A DNA stretch of 64,000 nucleotides from positions 2,919,001 through 2,983,000 of the forward strand of contig CM073321.1 in assembly GCA_037043015.1 (NCBI GenBank), written 5' to 3'. This DNA comes from Bryum argenteum (lineage: Eukaryota; Streptophyta; Bryopsida; Bryales; Bryaceae). Numbering within the stretch: position 1 is the first letter of the stretch; every line of letters begins with the position of its first letter. The translations under genes were made by a program, and so were the position numbers. Under the pieces are notes generated by a model. That model was given only the letters and a program-made list of their open reading frames with translations, ran no database searches and was not told where the DNA came from. This document shows positions 1 through 11,893 of this stretch, piece after piece.

Positions 1-560
1 CGACCGATCTGGGAAAAGGTTATTCAATGATCAACGACTACGCAAGTTTTGCTTTTACTGTTGATAAGTAGCAAGTTCTGGTCACAAAAACTAAAATCCC
101 TCCTAGTGTACAACCGGCGCCGCGGATATTTTGGAGAGATGGGCTTCGTTGTGTCCAGGTACGTGACTTTTGCGTAATTCTTCAACAAGAGGTCATCGCA
201 TTGGTTGGAAGCCATAACAACGTGAGGGGCAACATTGGACTCCTCAAACAAGAAGGAGCACAAGCCGCAAACAACTCTAGCATCCAGAGTACTCCATATA
301 TATATGTTACAAAATAAACTAAGTAACCGAGGGATGTAGAAGGGTTTTGTATCTAAGACAAATATATCTCAAATAAAATCCTAGTGGGGGATCTTTGATG
401 GAAGGTTTCATGCGTCTAACGTTTTAATGCAACTAATGTCATATGTTAATAAATAGTAATGTTGGGATCTTAAACTCAATCCAGGATACTCTAGATCACG
501 TTCTACAACCACTCAATATCTAAGTGAACCCATTGGTCAATTGGACACCATGCTATCGGG
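1..560. other. Unassigned left edge
   Basis: No gene is supported. A 79-codon open stretch on the minus strand (24-263) is rich in Arg, Tyr and Asp and could be a transposon fragment, but I do not recognise it. The rest is AT-rich and non-coding. Confidence 0.3.
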
Positions 561-2881
561 CTTTGGTTTGGTCAACTTGACAATGGTCACGGATGCATTT
601 AGTATCATTGGTGGTCAAATGGACAGAGGGTTATAGTCAAATTGATACCCTGCATTTAAAAGCTTTAAGTCCATTTAACTACCATCTTACTCTTCCAATT
701 CAATGAGTTTTAAGGTTAGAGGACTTATCAAGATCTGCTTTAGTCCTTCCCTATTTGTTCCTTCTTTAGTTTTCATTCCTCACCTTCCTCATGTCGTCGT
801 TCACCTGCATGACATTCTTATAACAACAATTCTTATTAGTTTAAGTTGAATAAATAATATTAGGATGATTAAGCCCAACAAAAATATACTCAAAGAATGA
901 ATGGTAACTCTCTTAAGAATATGCTTTATCCTATATATCTCACTCTTAACAAGGAGTTAGTTAGACTCCGTTTCTTCACCTCACTTGTTGATCAACCCTA
1001 TTTTCTCTTCACAATGCTCTCGGCATTTCCTCTTAACATTATTGATTTAAATAATCTTGCTCGTGACAAATTGACAGTGTGGGCTATCTCTAAACCCTTT
1101 CACCGAATTTGCACCTTATCTCCAAAGTGATTGACTCTTCTCAACTGAGGTGCATCCTTTCACCTCTAATTGGTCTCTCCAGTCCAATCGACTTTTATTC
1201 TCTTGCTAGCTTACCTTTCATTACTTTCTCTATTGTCTATTCATATCGACTTCAATTATACATGTCAAATAGATCTCAATTCATCATTAATTTCCTCATG
1301 CAATTAATGCAAGTCAATTAGACAATTTCCTATTTAATCATACATAAATTATTATGTATAATTGAGAATCTGTTTATAATACTTCTATTATGATTCACTT
1401 GACCATCAACTCCTATTTGATGTCAATTCGTCACGTTGAAGCTCCCGGGCTTCCTAGGTTGACTCTTCTTGTCAACTCCACACATTCGCTATCTTATTAC
1501 TCCCGGAGTAATAAGATTCACGCAAACAAATTTAATACAATGACAAATTTAATAGTTTTATAATAGAAGAATTTGTATTGCAATAATTTCACAATGGAAT
1601 ACACGAAGAGAGAGGTGTAGACAAGAATGTCTTGTCTTCCCACACCTTTTATCTCTCTGAAATCAAAAAGGTACATATGTAGATCTTTTGAAATCTACCT
1701 TTCTATTTCTAAAACCATTTTGTCCTATTATTTCCTATCTTGTCTATTTGTCTTATCTAATTATAAACCTTTTTACATTCTAAAGGACATTTGAGCCTAA
1801 TTAAAGCTCATTTTTCATCACATAGCCCCGTTCTTTAAAGGCTTGGCACCTGACAAGCCCTACTTGCCTCCCGGTACTTCTTGCACTCTTTATCTCGTAA
1901 GGAAGGCTTTTTGTCCGCTAAAATTGTCCTCGTACATCCGTATGTCATGCACTTGATTTTATAATTGATGTAACTAGTTGTCAGCTTTATTTTTGATTTC
2001 CACGTACACTTCTGTTTAATTTCTGGCTTCTTGATTCTTTTGGTTATAATCTTTTAAACGTCTTCCCAGATTCCCTTTTTGGATTCTGGATTCTTGATCG
2101 TTATGGTACCTTAAAATCTCCATGTCACGTCCAGGTATTGTCCTTGAAATTTCTGGTTCATTTCCTCTTAAAAGTTATTTTCGTCAACTTTACAACTTAT
2201 TAGACTCAATGTTTGTTAATCATCCCTCATCATTGATACTTATTATTTGAAACTTTCTTATCCACTTGACTTTTCTCTCAATGATGTTCTCTCAACAACT
2301 CATTATTCTCTCGGGAATTTTTTTATGATTCTGCTCACTTTACTCATAACTTTTCTTTCCTTTCTCTCATTATCATGTTTTGACCATATTCCTCACTTGA
2401 GACTCCTATTTATGATTTACTTTGCTCATTTTAAACTTTTCTATACTTATCCTCTTAAGACTCTCTCAACCCTCCAAGTCTCTCTTTTTTCCTTTCGGGT
2501 CTCTCATTTTCTCTCAAAGTGCTCTTTTTCTCTTAAAACGCGCATTTTCTCTCAAAACGTTCATTTTCTCTTGGAACGCGCATTTTCTCTTTTTGCCTTT
2601 TATTTTCACTCATGTTCTCACATTTCTACTCATTTTCTTTCAAAACTTATATGGCATATACTCATATTTTATATTGTGGGACAAGGGTGCTAATTGTTCT
2701 TCTCTCAAAACATTATTGTTGGCAAATTTCTACTCACTCCATTATCATGTTCTCTCTTATTTTTTTTCTCACAACATGCTAATAGTTTTGTTTATGAGAA
2801 TAAAACTTTGAATACTCAATGGATCTTTCTTCAATTTGTTTCATTCACTTGGCAATTTGCTCCTATCAACTTTGCATCTTG

Positions 2882-2935
<54 letters not shown>

Positions 2936-4340
2936 AACTTTAATTATGTCCAATTTATCATGTTTCTTTATGATTAATTTCATCTTACTTATCATGTTTT
3001 CCGTATTACCTTAGTGATGTTCTTTTATCATGTTTCTTACTTATCATGTTTTCTTTATCACTTTTTAATTTTTGATTGGACATAAGAAATGCTATCTCAA
3101 CTTAGGAATATTAAGAAAATCTATTAGAAGCAGCCTTAGATTTTCCCTCTTGCTTCAGAATTGGTTGAGTCTATCTGACTTTAAAATGTTGCGTTACTTT
3201 CTTATCAAGCCTTTGGTTAGTCTAATTGACCTATTAAAGCAAGTACTTTGATTAAAGTTTAATTGAATTTATTCTAAGTTTGTGTTCTTGGGAAGGATTC
3301 ACTTACTGAGTGGGGTTTTGACAATGGAAATTTTTATAGCTCAGAGTCTAATTGACTTTTTTGTATAATCTTTTCCCTTACGACTCTAGAACTGAGCAAT
3401 TTTCCATTATGTGTTCCTTCCAGTCAACTTGACTCAACTAGTTATACTCTCTCAGGCGATAGTCTACTTGACTCAGCTTGAGAATGCTATTGCTGAAAAA
3501 CTGGCTTTGTCTATTCGACTTAAAATTGATTCTGAACTAAGTCTAATTGACAACTCATGAATGGGTTATAGCTTACCGGAACTTCTGGTTTTCGGAGTCT
3601 ACTTGACTTATTTAAGGCTTTTGCATGTGCTTCTAAAGTTTCTCTTAACTCAAATGATTCTTTCAATAAGAGAGCATGATCAAAGATTTTAGACTCCTTA
3701 ACTTCTACTTGATAACTCCTGTCCACTTGACCGATTTCGATACAAACTTTATACCTCTTGTCTACTTGACATTGTGTGACACTCAAACTTCCTGTCTACT
3801 TGACCGACTAACACTGTCTATTTGATTTCTTCCTACTCACTTTTCCTGTCAACTTGACCTTGAACTTATTGGTTCATTTGTTCATTAGACAGACTGGTTT
3901 TTTAGATAAACTTTTTATGAACTTGTGTTTACTTAGTCTACTTGATACACACTCACACACAAAGGATTGTCTTAACATTCATTCAATCATTCAAACTCAA
4001 CATTCACTGAACATTCACGTGGGAGTTTAAGACTAAGAAGTTAAAACTTAGAAAAGATTCTTGATCAACTGATTTTGACATTTAGAAAATTGAAGGTTTG
4101 CACATGACTTACCCAAAATCTCTCAATGCATTGAAAAGGAAAAGTTGAATATTGCAAATGGGGTCGACTTGACACCACTCACTCACTGAAATGCATTGAA
4201 AAAGCAAAGTATACTTATACTTGATAAGGGAAGTTTGCGAAGCAAAGACAATGAAACAGAGGGAAAAGGTTCAAAGTTGTCTACTCGACCCCTGTCTATA
4301 TGCCTAATAGTGACTATATATAGCAGGACATTGAGTCTAC
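560..4340. repeat. T-rich tract with dispersed GTCNAYTYGAC palindromes
   Basis: This stretch has no convincing gene. It is T/C-rich, contains an almost pure T run near 2,885-2,931, and from about 3,200 on carries the 11-mer GTCNAYTYGAC (for example GTCTACTTGAC, GTCAACTTGAC, GTCTAATTGAC) every 30-120 bp. Examples lie near 3,221, 3,344, 3,422, 3,462, 3,542, 3,597, 3,719, 3,760, 3,794, 3,848, 4,163 and 4,334. The same motif continues into the adjoining minus-strand ORF, so both probably belong to one repetitive element. The left boundary is not defined. Confidence 0.6.
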
Positions 4341-4351
4341 TTGACTCAGTT

Positions 4352-7270
4352 TCACCATGCAAGCCAATTGCGATGGTTATCCTTCTGGATTAGTTGCTTA
4401 CGGTACTCTTCTGCCTCCAGCTTTTCCACCGCCTTACGCACCTTATCATCCAGCAACAACTTGGTATTATGCTTCCGTTGCGCTGTCAGGCATTTGTCAA
4501 CTGCAATCTTCTTCCTGTCGTTGAATTCGTTGATGAAGCAACCATGCACGCCGTGAAGAAAATGTGTGCTGGCCATCACCTCGATCATCCGGTTCCACCT
4601 CGTGCATCTGTATTGCAGCTTCAACGACAGCTGAAACTCCGGCTTCCACTCCTCAAATTTGTTGACGTTGATCTGCACACCATACTCTTTGCAAAGTATA
4701 CTTAGAAAGTTACAAAATACCGCGGCTCTAAAGCACACTGGGTCCATGTGTGTTCGATGCTGCTCAAAGAACCTCCGGTACGATTCTGCACAATCCTCTG
4801 GCTTATCAAATTGACCTGGGATTACCGGCCAATTGTACTCAATGGAGTCAATTGTGGCCTCCCTTGGCCATTTGTTACGCGTGGCATTCACCTCGCAGAA
4901 GTGCTCGTTAGTTGACACTGCCGGTGGTGGGCTTACTGTCCAATTGACCAAGGCTCCATATCGGTCCATCTTCTTGTAAATCAAGTCCCATGCACGCTTC
5001 TCCACTCTCGACAGTCCGTAATCTTCTAATAGCCACTCGATAGCTTTCCACGATGGCACTGGCTGTTCGCTGGGATGGTCAAATAGACTCTCGTAGTTTC
5101 CCAAGTACCTCCTCTTCAGCTCCGAGCCAGTTACCATGGTTCTCAAGCTCACCCAGTTAGGTGGTTTAAACTCTGCTGATGGTGATGTTAATTCGACTTG
5201 CCTTGGTAAAGGTGCAAGGTCTAGTCGACCCTCTCCAAGTGCCGTCAACGCAGCTTGGATCTGTTTATAGACAGTGGCCATGGAAAATACATATGTTCCT
5301 GCTCTGAACTCTCCTCGCAAGGCTACGGCTTCTCTTTCCAATGGCAAAGCAATTTTCTTCTGAATCTCCACCCTATCCTTCAATTGACCGCGCATCAAGT
5401 TGAGGGTGTTGCACCAACCCTCAAATTCTCCTATTCCATGTACTTCTGTCAATCTTTTGAGCTCCTCCGAACAATCTATAACTCGCACCAGCCTGACTTC
5501 CTCAGGTGCCTTGTCGACTCGACGCTTCACTTGTTGCTGCCCTTCCAATGTCAAATAGTACGCCAGCACCCTGGCTCCCAGATGTCCAATCGGCATTAAA
5601 AATAGTCTTGGATCGGTCAACACCAAGTCACGTCGTGCCACCATCTCACACAACAAATTTTGTTGGTTTGGATATTTGCTCGCAAGGTTCCAAATCCGGA
5701 AGAAGGCATCCCCGTCTAGTTGACTTCTAATCTGTAAATTGTACATAGTCAATAGAACAGAACGCTGGAGCTCATAAGCTCGGAACAAGGAAAAACTTGG
5801 TGGGGGTCTTACTTCTTGCTCCCACATGGCCTTGATGAACTGGTCAAATCGACCCAACAGGATAGACATCTCGTCATTCAAGTGGTTGATTTCTACTCTC
5901 ATCTGTCCGGCCTCTTCTCTTATCTTCTCCACTTCCCCATGAGCTTGTGTGGCTCCCTCGATTGTAGCTGGCAGACTAAGTGGTATGTTGGTCTGAGTAC
6001 CTTCAACCTTGGACTGCAGCACATAGTTGACTTGTTTCTTCAATTTTTCACACTCCTGCTTGAAAAAGGCCAATTCTTCGGCCATGATCACATTGTCTGC
6101 CTCCTTCGCCTTCAGCTCGGCTTGCAAAGTTTCTACGCTATGTCCACTTGACGGTCTTGCTAATACCGTTTCAGTTGACTCATGAACCTGCAGCCTGTCG
6201 ACTTGACTCCTATTTTCCGCCTCCTCTGTGGCTGCCTTGATGAACTGTTCATTCAAGGACGTCAACTCGACCTTCTCGACCAATGCCTCTTCCAATTCCG
6301 TCTCTCTTTTTGCTAGGGTCTGCTTCCACATCTCAATCTCACCTTCCAACTTCTTGATCTGCAACTTCATCTTCGTTTCTCTCGCCAGTGCTGTCTTGAA
6401 CTCGGCCATCAACTTGTTTTCTTTAAATCTTGACTCCTTCAGTTGGTCGCGAAGTTGTCCAGCTGTCAAGTTGTTGGGGATGGTAACTTCTACTGGGGCA
6501 GCTGCCAAGGTAAGTGCTAGTGCATTGGAATACCCCTTTAATTTTCTCTGCTCCTCTGTTGGCTCTTCCAGTGCAGGAGTTTGTGGTCCTTCTTCTTCTT
6601 CTAGTCCCTCTCGTACTCGCTTCCCTCGTCTAATTGACTCCGCCTGACTGCCCAATAATGTTGTTGTTGGTGAGTCGATTTGACTTCGTCTACTTGACCT
6701 GGCTGGAGTACTAGTTGTAAATGTGGTACTCACTGGCACCGTTGTTGCCGAGTCTACTCGACCGCTCCCACTTCCAGAGTCGATTTGTCTCACACTTGGG
6801 TTTGGAACTATGCTTAGTTGACAAATCCCGGAAATGTAGACTCCACCAAACAAGCTCAGGGGGTTTCTTGTCCGCTTCCTATTCAATTCGACCTTCGTCT
6901 GGTTCCAAATGATACGCCCCCAGTTCAGCTCCTTCACAAGGAGCTTATATCGTTCTTCCACGGAAGAATATAGTGCATTCTTCCGTGTGTTTCTAAGGGA
7001 ATTTTGGATCAAGGGGAAAGTTCTCCTCTCAAGGAGGAAAGTGAGACTCAAGGAAGAACTTAAAACTTTCTTCCTTGTAAACTTTACTTTTTCAAATCTT
7101 GGGCAATGAATGAAAAATTGTTTAATGGATGAATGAAAATATGATTTTGAATGAATGAAAAATTGTCTATTGGATGAATGAAAATATGATTTTGAATGAA
7201 TGAAAAATTGTCTATTGGATGAATGAAAACATGATTTTGGATGAATGATTAATGAATGATTAATATGCAT
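4352..7270 (-). CDS. Long coiled-coil ORF of a probable repetitive element
   Basis: A 972-codon open frame of unknown function. The first ~55 residues come from a 45-bp minisatellite and give a repeated HSKSYFHSSNRQFFI unit, so the true start is probably further in. A Ser/Thr-rich, low-complexity part follows, then a long Glu/Lys/Leu-rich coiled coil (about residues 260-480), then a globular C-terminal part rich in Trp, Arg and Asn with a basic tail ending in NHRNWLAW. The coding sequence itself holds many copies of the GTCNAYTYGAC motif seen in the flanking non-coding DNA, which is unusual for a host gene. I see no transposase, polymerase or nuclease signature. It most resembles accessory ORFs of plant transposons and may belong to the same family as the minus-strand ORF at 55.6-56.4 kb, which also adjoins a GTCNAYTYGAC cluster. 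Confidence 0.5.
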   Translation of the reverse strand: MHINHSLIIHPKSCFHSSNRQFFIHSKSYFHSSNRQFFIHSKSYFHSSIKQFFIHCPRFEKVKFTRKKVLSSSLSLTFLLERRTFPLIQNSLRNTRKNALYSSVEERYKLLVKELNWGRIIWNQTKVELNRKRTRNPLSLFGGVYISGICQLSIVPNPSVRQIDSGSGSGRVDSATTVPVSTTFTTSTPARSSRRSQIDSPTTTLLGSQAESIRRGKRVREGLEEEEGPQTPALEEPTEEQRKLKGYSNALALTLAAAPVEVTIPNNLTAGQLRDQLKESRFKENKLMAEFKTALARETKMKLQIKKLEGEIEMWKQTLAKRETELEEALVEKVELTSLNEQFIKAATEEAENRSQVDRLQVHESTETVLARPSSGHSVETLQAELKAKEADNVIMAEELAFFKQECEKLKKQVNYVLQSKVEGTQTNIPLSLPATIEGATQAHGEVEKIREEAGQMRVEINHLNDEMSILLGRFDQFIKAMWEQEVRPPPSFSLFRAYELQRSVLLTMYNLQIRSQLDGDAFFRIWNLASKYPNQQNLLCEMVARRDLVLTDPRLFLMPIGHLGARVLAYYLTLEGQQQVKRRVDKAPEEVRLVRVIDCSEELKRLTEVHGIGEFEGWCNTLNLMRGQLKDRVEIQKKIALPLEREAVALRGEFRAGTYVFSMATVYKQIQAALTALGEGRLDLAPLPRQVELTSPSAEFKPPNWVSLRTMVTGSELKRRYLGNYESLFDHPSEQPVPSWKAIEWLLEDYGLSRVEKRAWDLIYKKMDRYGALVNWTVSPPPAVSTNEHFCEVNATRNKWPREATIDSIEYNWPVIPGQFDKPEDCAESYRRFFEQHRTHMDPVCFRAAVFCNFLSILCKEYGVQINVNKFEEWKPEFQLSLKLQYRCTRWNRMIEVMASTHFLHGVHGCFINEFNDRKKIAVDKCLTAQRKHNTKLLLDDKVRKAVEKLEAEEYRKQLIQKDNHRNWLAW
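7105..7262. repeat. 45-bp minisatellite
   Basis: About 3.3 copies of a 45-bp unit starting AATGAATGAAAAATTG. Because 45 is divisible by 3 it stays open on the minus strand and forms the repeated N-terminus of the long ORF. Similar GGATGAATGA words continue to about 7,350. Confidence 0.85.
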
Positions 7271-7382
7271 TTGGATGGATGAAAAACTGCGTTCAGTGAA
7301 TGAAATTTTGATATGATGGATGAATGAGACTTATATTTAGGATGAATGAGAATTAATTTCAGAAGTTTTTATTTATTGAAAG

Positions 7383-7410
7383 TACAATATGTAGTAAACT
7401 ACATATTGTA
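7383..7410. other. Perfect 13-bp inverted repeat at the 3' end of the EMB1703-like gene
   Basis: Arms TACAATATGTAGT and ACTACATATTGTA are separated by AA. The hairpin lies just beyond the stop codon of the minus-strand gene, in its expected 3' UTR. It could shape RNA 3'-end formation or be a tiny foldback insertion; the sequence does not decide. Confidence 0.7.
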
Positions 7411-7438
7411 GAGAAAGTACACAAATTTGAGCCCTATT

Positions 7439-9901
7439 CTACGTAACCAGGGTGACAACCGTCTTGCTACCCGAGGCATTCCCATTCGATTGTAATCTCT
7501 CCTTCTTGGAGCTCGTCTCAGCAGTAGGTGGTGACGATGTTGATGCACTATCTTCTGGAGAAGGGTCCGCTGGCGTCGGCGTTGATATGCCCATTTGCTT
7601 CTCAAGAATTTGCCTCCGGTCCTCCTGAAATTTGGCGAATCTCTTTGCCTTTTCTGGATCATCTTGATCTTTCAATCTGGCCATGAAGGTCTTCGGAGGG
7701 TCATCGAGTCCGACACCACCTGCCCCATAATCTAGATTCTCGACACAAGCTTGAATCCAGTCCTTCACTGCTTCTCCTTCACGGTCAAACTTGCGTTCCA
7801 GCCCTCTGAAGAACTTCTGCTCCTCCTCTGAGTCCAGACCATCGAAACTCTCCCGACCAGCCTCCTCGTTGTCACGAACTTTGAGCACAATGTTTCGCAA
7901 TACTTCATCTCGCATCCACGCCTCCTCTTCCTCCTCCTCTTTGGCTCGCTTCGGATCTTTCGTCTTCTCCTGTGAAGGAGAGGACTTCGAATCTACTTTG
8001 TTGTCCTTCAAAGATTGAGTATCTGCCGCACCAACACTATCCTCATCTTTTTTCTTCGACTCGGTTTGACCTGATGATTCAGGCTCGTCGGAATCGCTTG
8101 CTACAGACTCCAGAGGTGGAAGGCTTACCCTGGATAACTTTGGTCTCGCAGGACTTGTTTTGGCAGAAGAACTTCCCTCCTTGGCTTTTCTAGCAGCAAG
8201 TCTGGCCCGAGCTTCTTCTACAGATGTAATGACGCGCATGGATTTGAAATTTTGCGCCTGAGGAACGACTGGGCGCACGGGTTTTGTTGCACCATTGGAA
8301 CTCGCAGCTGCATTGTCATTACTTGCTTTAGCCTTGCCCGAGGTCGATGGTGCTGGCTTTCCATTACTTAGCACCTTGGCCTCGCCCGAAGTCGGTGGTG
8401 CTGGCTTTCCGTTACTTGGCACCTTAACCTCACCCGAAGTCGGTGGTGCTGGCTTTCCATTACTTGGCACCTCAACCTCGCCGGAAGTCGATGGTGCTCG
8501 CTTTCCATTACTGGGCACCTTAACCTCCCCTGAAGTAGATGGTGCTGACTTTTCCTCTGTGAAGACCTTGGCAGATCCATTCAAAGACTTGGCAGCACCG
8601 TTCGAAGACGTTCCTGCATCGACTTTAGGTGGGAGCTCTGTTTTACTACTCCGAGCTGCAATGGAGTCGGCGGCATCAATTGCAGAGACCTGGCTTTCTA
8701 CAGCATCCACGTCCTTTGTCTGGTCCGCTTCAAGTGCGATGGCCGGTCTCAAGGGCTCCGCGGTCACAGAGGGTTCAGGGTCATTCGCCAGCTTGGCTTG
8801 CTCATTAGCTGCAACACCATTCTTTTGCTTCTCCGTTCTTGCGGGAACCTTGTTACCCGACCCATCCCGGGTTTTAACTGGCACCGACTTCCCCGGCCTC
8901 TTTGTCTTCAAAAGGACTTTCCTGGTGGGAGGGGCGGAAGACTGCTGCTTCTCCGACTATGGAGCTGCTGGGCCCTTCCCTGAGATGCTGACAAACCCGC
9001 TCTCGGATGGGGAAAGCACTACATTCTCAGAAGCACGAACTGCACGAGCCATATCCTGAATTGTACGCACCTTGTCTACAAACTCCTCATCACCGGCTGT
9101 GGGTACTTTTCGACCATTCACTTCAACTTGTGCGTACTGAGGGGAGTCCCTGACGCTAGGAGCTGATTCAGCCCCTTCTCTCAGCTTCTGAAGCCGAAGC
9201 TCCCGCCCGAACCGCTCTCTCTGCTCTTCAGCTTTCTTGTCGAAGAACATAATACGTGCAGCCCACACGACTGAGAAAGCGTAAAAGAAGAGAAACCCAA
9301 AGAAACTACGTCTCACCACAGGCTGTCTGGAGATAGCTACTACACTGCTGTACATGGATTCAGCAGTGCCCACCATCTTTGTCCTTATCTCCTTTCCTTT
9401 CTTCACCGCATACTGCGATAATGGTTCGTCTATGCCAAACCTTTGCGAGATCTCATCAACCTTCAGATTTGCATTTTCCATTGCTCGATGAGCCTGTGAA
9501 ACAGTCTCAAGTAAGTTCTCTCAAAATCCTCATACAGTGATTGTGATACAAGAATTTGAACAAGAGTGAATGTCTTGAAACAACTAAAATGGAGAAAAAA
9601 TTCATACCTTAGCCTTCACATCGTCAAAAACCTGATCGGCTTTCCTGCTAACAGCACGAGCTGCCTCGCCTGAGCTCCGACGTGCTTCATCTGCGAAGTC
9701 TTGCAAACCCTTACCCGAGGCATCGCACCTCATCGTTCGGCTCACTCTAAGCTGCTTTCTGGGGCGGTGAACTTTCCACAAATTACGAGAAAGATACGTC
9801 GACGTTGAACCACTCCCATCTACAGTTCCTCCCCATCCTGATTTCACCACCTCTCCAATCGCTACCGTGGTTTGCACCCCGGCTGTCATTGCTGTCGTCA
9901 T
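7439..9901 (-). pseudogene. EMB1703-like plastid protein, interrupted by an in-frame stop
   Basis: Two exons are visible. Exon 1 (9,608-9,901) encodes a Ser/Thr/Arg-rich N-terminus that looks like a transit peptide. Exon 2 starts at 9,493 after a good AG acceptor and joins in phase. It carries one hydrophobic segment (SFFGFLFFYAFSVVWAARIM), so a membrane anchor is likely. A TAG lies in frame at 8,957-8,959, yet the same frame stays open to 7,439. That part holds a Pro/Ser-rich repeat (KVPSNGKPAPPTSGE-type units, about 8,340-8,545) and a conserved block around WMRDEVLRNIVLKVRDNE and ENLDYGAGG. The block matches Arabidopsis EMB1703 as I remember it, and the conserved C-terminal region of that family is missing. 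Either the gene is recently broken or the product ends early. The stop is not removed by any intron of normal plant size that I can see. Confidence 0.6.
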
Positions 9902-10440
9902 GACCTAAACACAACGCAATTGCCAAATCTGCTACCGTTACTATCAATCTCGACCTTTTCGCCCACCTGAAACGCAACTTCCCCTCAAGCGTAATTACGC
10001 CCTCGATGTCAGAATGGCCTGTTGCTAAAATGGCGCCTTCAACTCAATTCGATAGGGAAAAAGAACAACTCCCTGACCAAGGTTGATACAATTTTCTGAA
10101 ACCTTTCATAAACCCTCGATGAACCCTAAATTTTCACATCGTGACCCATATCGATAGCACGGCGCGTGGGTACACCAAATACAAACTATTTTATACACTC
10201 AATCTTGGCCACTTCCTTTGAGACAGGTCCAATCCACATCAAACATTGGGTACAGTATTCTCTGCTATAGTACATACCTTCGAGCTCTCACAAGCCGAAG
10301 AACCGCTCTGGAAGTCAGACAGTCATCAACATTGTATGTTGCTGATCGAAAACCAATCCGAATTCCTTAAACCCTAAACCCTAATCCTGAATCATGCAAC
10401 AGCTGCTTTCTTCTTGAGAACATAGACCTCGTTCTCCGGC
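9902..10440. other. 5' flank of the EMB1703-like gene
   Basis: No coding signal. It includes the upstream region of the minus-strand gene and telomere-like words (AAACCCTAAACCCTAATCC near 10,370-10,392), which are common in plant promoters as telo-box elements. Confidence 0.35.
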
Positions 10441-10445
10441 CGGCA

Positions 10446-10970
10446 CTAATCAGGGTGCAATTCTTCACGAGGAACTTTGACAAAGGTAAAATACTCAGGA
10501 CACATCCTCCAAAATAGCTCATGGGCTTCCAGCTGCCGGATTTGGTATCCGAGGATGATGACAGTGTCCGGGCCCGCGAGCGCGCTCATGGTCTCCAGCA
10601 ACGGCTGCACGATGTTTTCCAAGTAAAACACATCGCCAGCAATAACGTAATCGAAAGGAGGTTTCAGCGCTTCAATTTGCTTCGAGTTTCCCCAGTACAA
10701 CTGCGCCACCTTCACTTTGCCAGCCTTCACGCCCGCCTTCCCGGCTGACCCGAGCGTAGTACTACCCACATTCTTCTTGAAATTGCGCTTCAGGGCGGGC
10801 ATGACGTGGCTGATATCCGTGAGCACGCAATTCAAGCCTAGCAGGGCTAACCCTAATCCGCACCAATCAACTTGTTGTTCCGCGCCTCTTCTGGTTTCTG
10901 GTTAACAAGTCCTCTAACGTGCGAGAATACACTTCTGGCATTAGCTGAAACCCACGGGACCAAATAGAAC
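10446..10970 (-). pseudogene. METTL21-type protein-lysine methyltransferase fragment
   Basis: The open part (10,446-10,835) reads NCVLTDISHVMPALKRNF, then FDYVIAGDVFY and a C-terminal half ending at HPD. This is the Rossmann-fold core of the seven-beta-strand METTL21/Methyltransf_16 family, which methylates lysines of chaperones and elongation factors. Upstream, the expected SAM-binding motif is recognisable (about 10,845-10,880: IGAG-like, then GLALLGLN), but its two halves are in different frames, so a small indel breaks the gene there. Preceding codons (10,880-10,965) may be the start of the domain. The N-terminus is absent. Codon choice and GC resemble the neighbouring EMB1703-like gene, suggesting a host gene that has decayed. 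Confidence 0.6.
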
Positions 10971-11890
10971 AAGGAGCTTTGCCATGATAGAAACGAACTA
11001 GATATCCCTTCCGCATCAATGAGATCTATCTCAGCACAACGATCTCAGAAATAGAGAGCTTCTGTATTGACTGGCACAGACACCGAGATCGGATGGCAAT
11101 GGGCAGTACCTGAAGCAGTTCAGTCCAAAGTGAAAGGTCTTCTTCAGGAACAGAGCGCCATTTTTCATCAATCTTGGGCCAAGCTGCTTTGAAGACGGTC
11201 TCGGTCTTCGAGCCATCACTCTAATGGAATGAGAACGGAAGGTGCGACCAAGTATCCTCTGCCATATGTGGCAAAACGGGCGCGATCCCACGCACCAAAC
11301 ATAGTAGGTGAGCTGCTAACACTGTCTGACAAGACCTTCTTGAGTAACTGTCTTTTCCTCTGCATATTAAAACGGAAAGCTTTAGAATTGCTTCAACTTA
11401 TCTATAATCGCCTCCAAAAAATCATCACAGCGGTTCCTATTTATCCTTTGCCACATGAAGGAACCTTGCCAAAAGCAGTTGATAGTTTCCAGAGTAAGGC
11501 ATACCAGTATAAATCCGGTCTTTTACGGTGTCAAAGTAGAAGTTGGATAGATCCACCACTATAAATCGTTGCATTAGCTGCTTGATAGACGAAAACAGAT
11601 TAGTAGGATGGAATAGAACTGTAGCCGAATTCAAAATATACGGTAATAGCAATAACCTGGAAAAACCGGTAAAACTTGTATTTGTTGTAACTATCTTCAA
11701 ATCCGTCCATAACCGAAGCAATCACTTGTGCTATCTCAAAATCGCACATTCAATCCAAGTGAGTTCACTAAAAGAAAGAATCACAATATACCTTCACTTG
11801 CAACCGCCAGCTTTGCTCCAGACAATAAACTTCGAATCAATCTCACAAGCTGGATCCATCACAACTCATGAGAATCAGATAGATACCTTT
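10971..11890. other. Unassigned stretch
   Basis: On the minus strand a readable segment at about 11,035-11,225 (KIDEKWRSVPEEDLSLWTEL and following) looks like an exon of a host gene, but I cannot name it. A second possible exon lies near 11,795-11,865. No complete gene is supported. Confidence 0.3.
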
Positions 11891-11893
11891 CGT

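Noticed and set aside
2694-3014. ORF with a run of phenylalanines
   Set aside because: It is translation of a poly-T tract.
3200-6900. Motif cluster as an ordinary W-box promoter
   Set aside because: Motifs are palindromic, far too many, and run through a coding frame.
8957-8959. Intron removing the in-frame TAG
   Set aside because: The only GT/AG pair seen around it would give a ~55-nt intron, shorter than normal plant introns.
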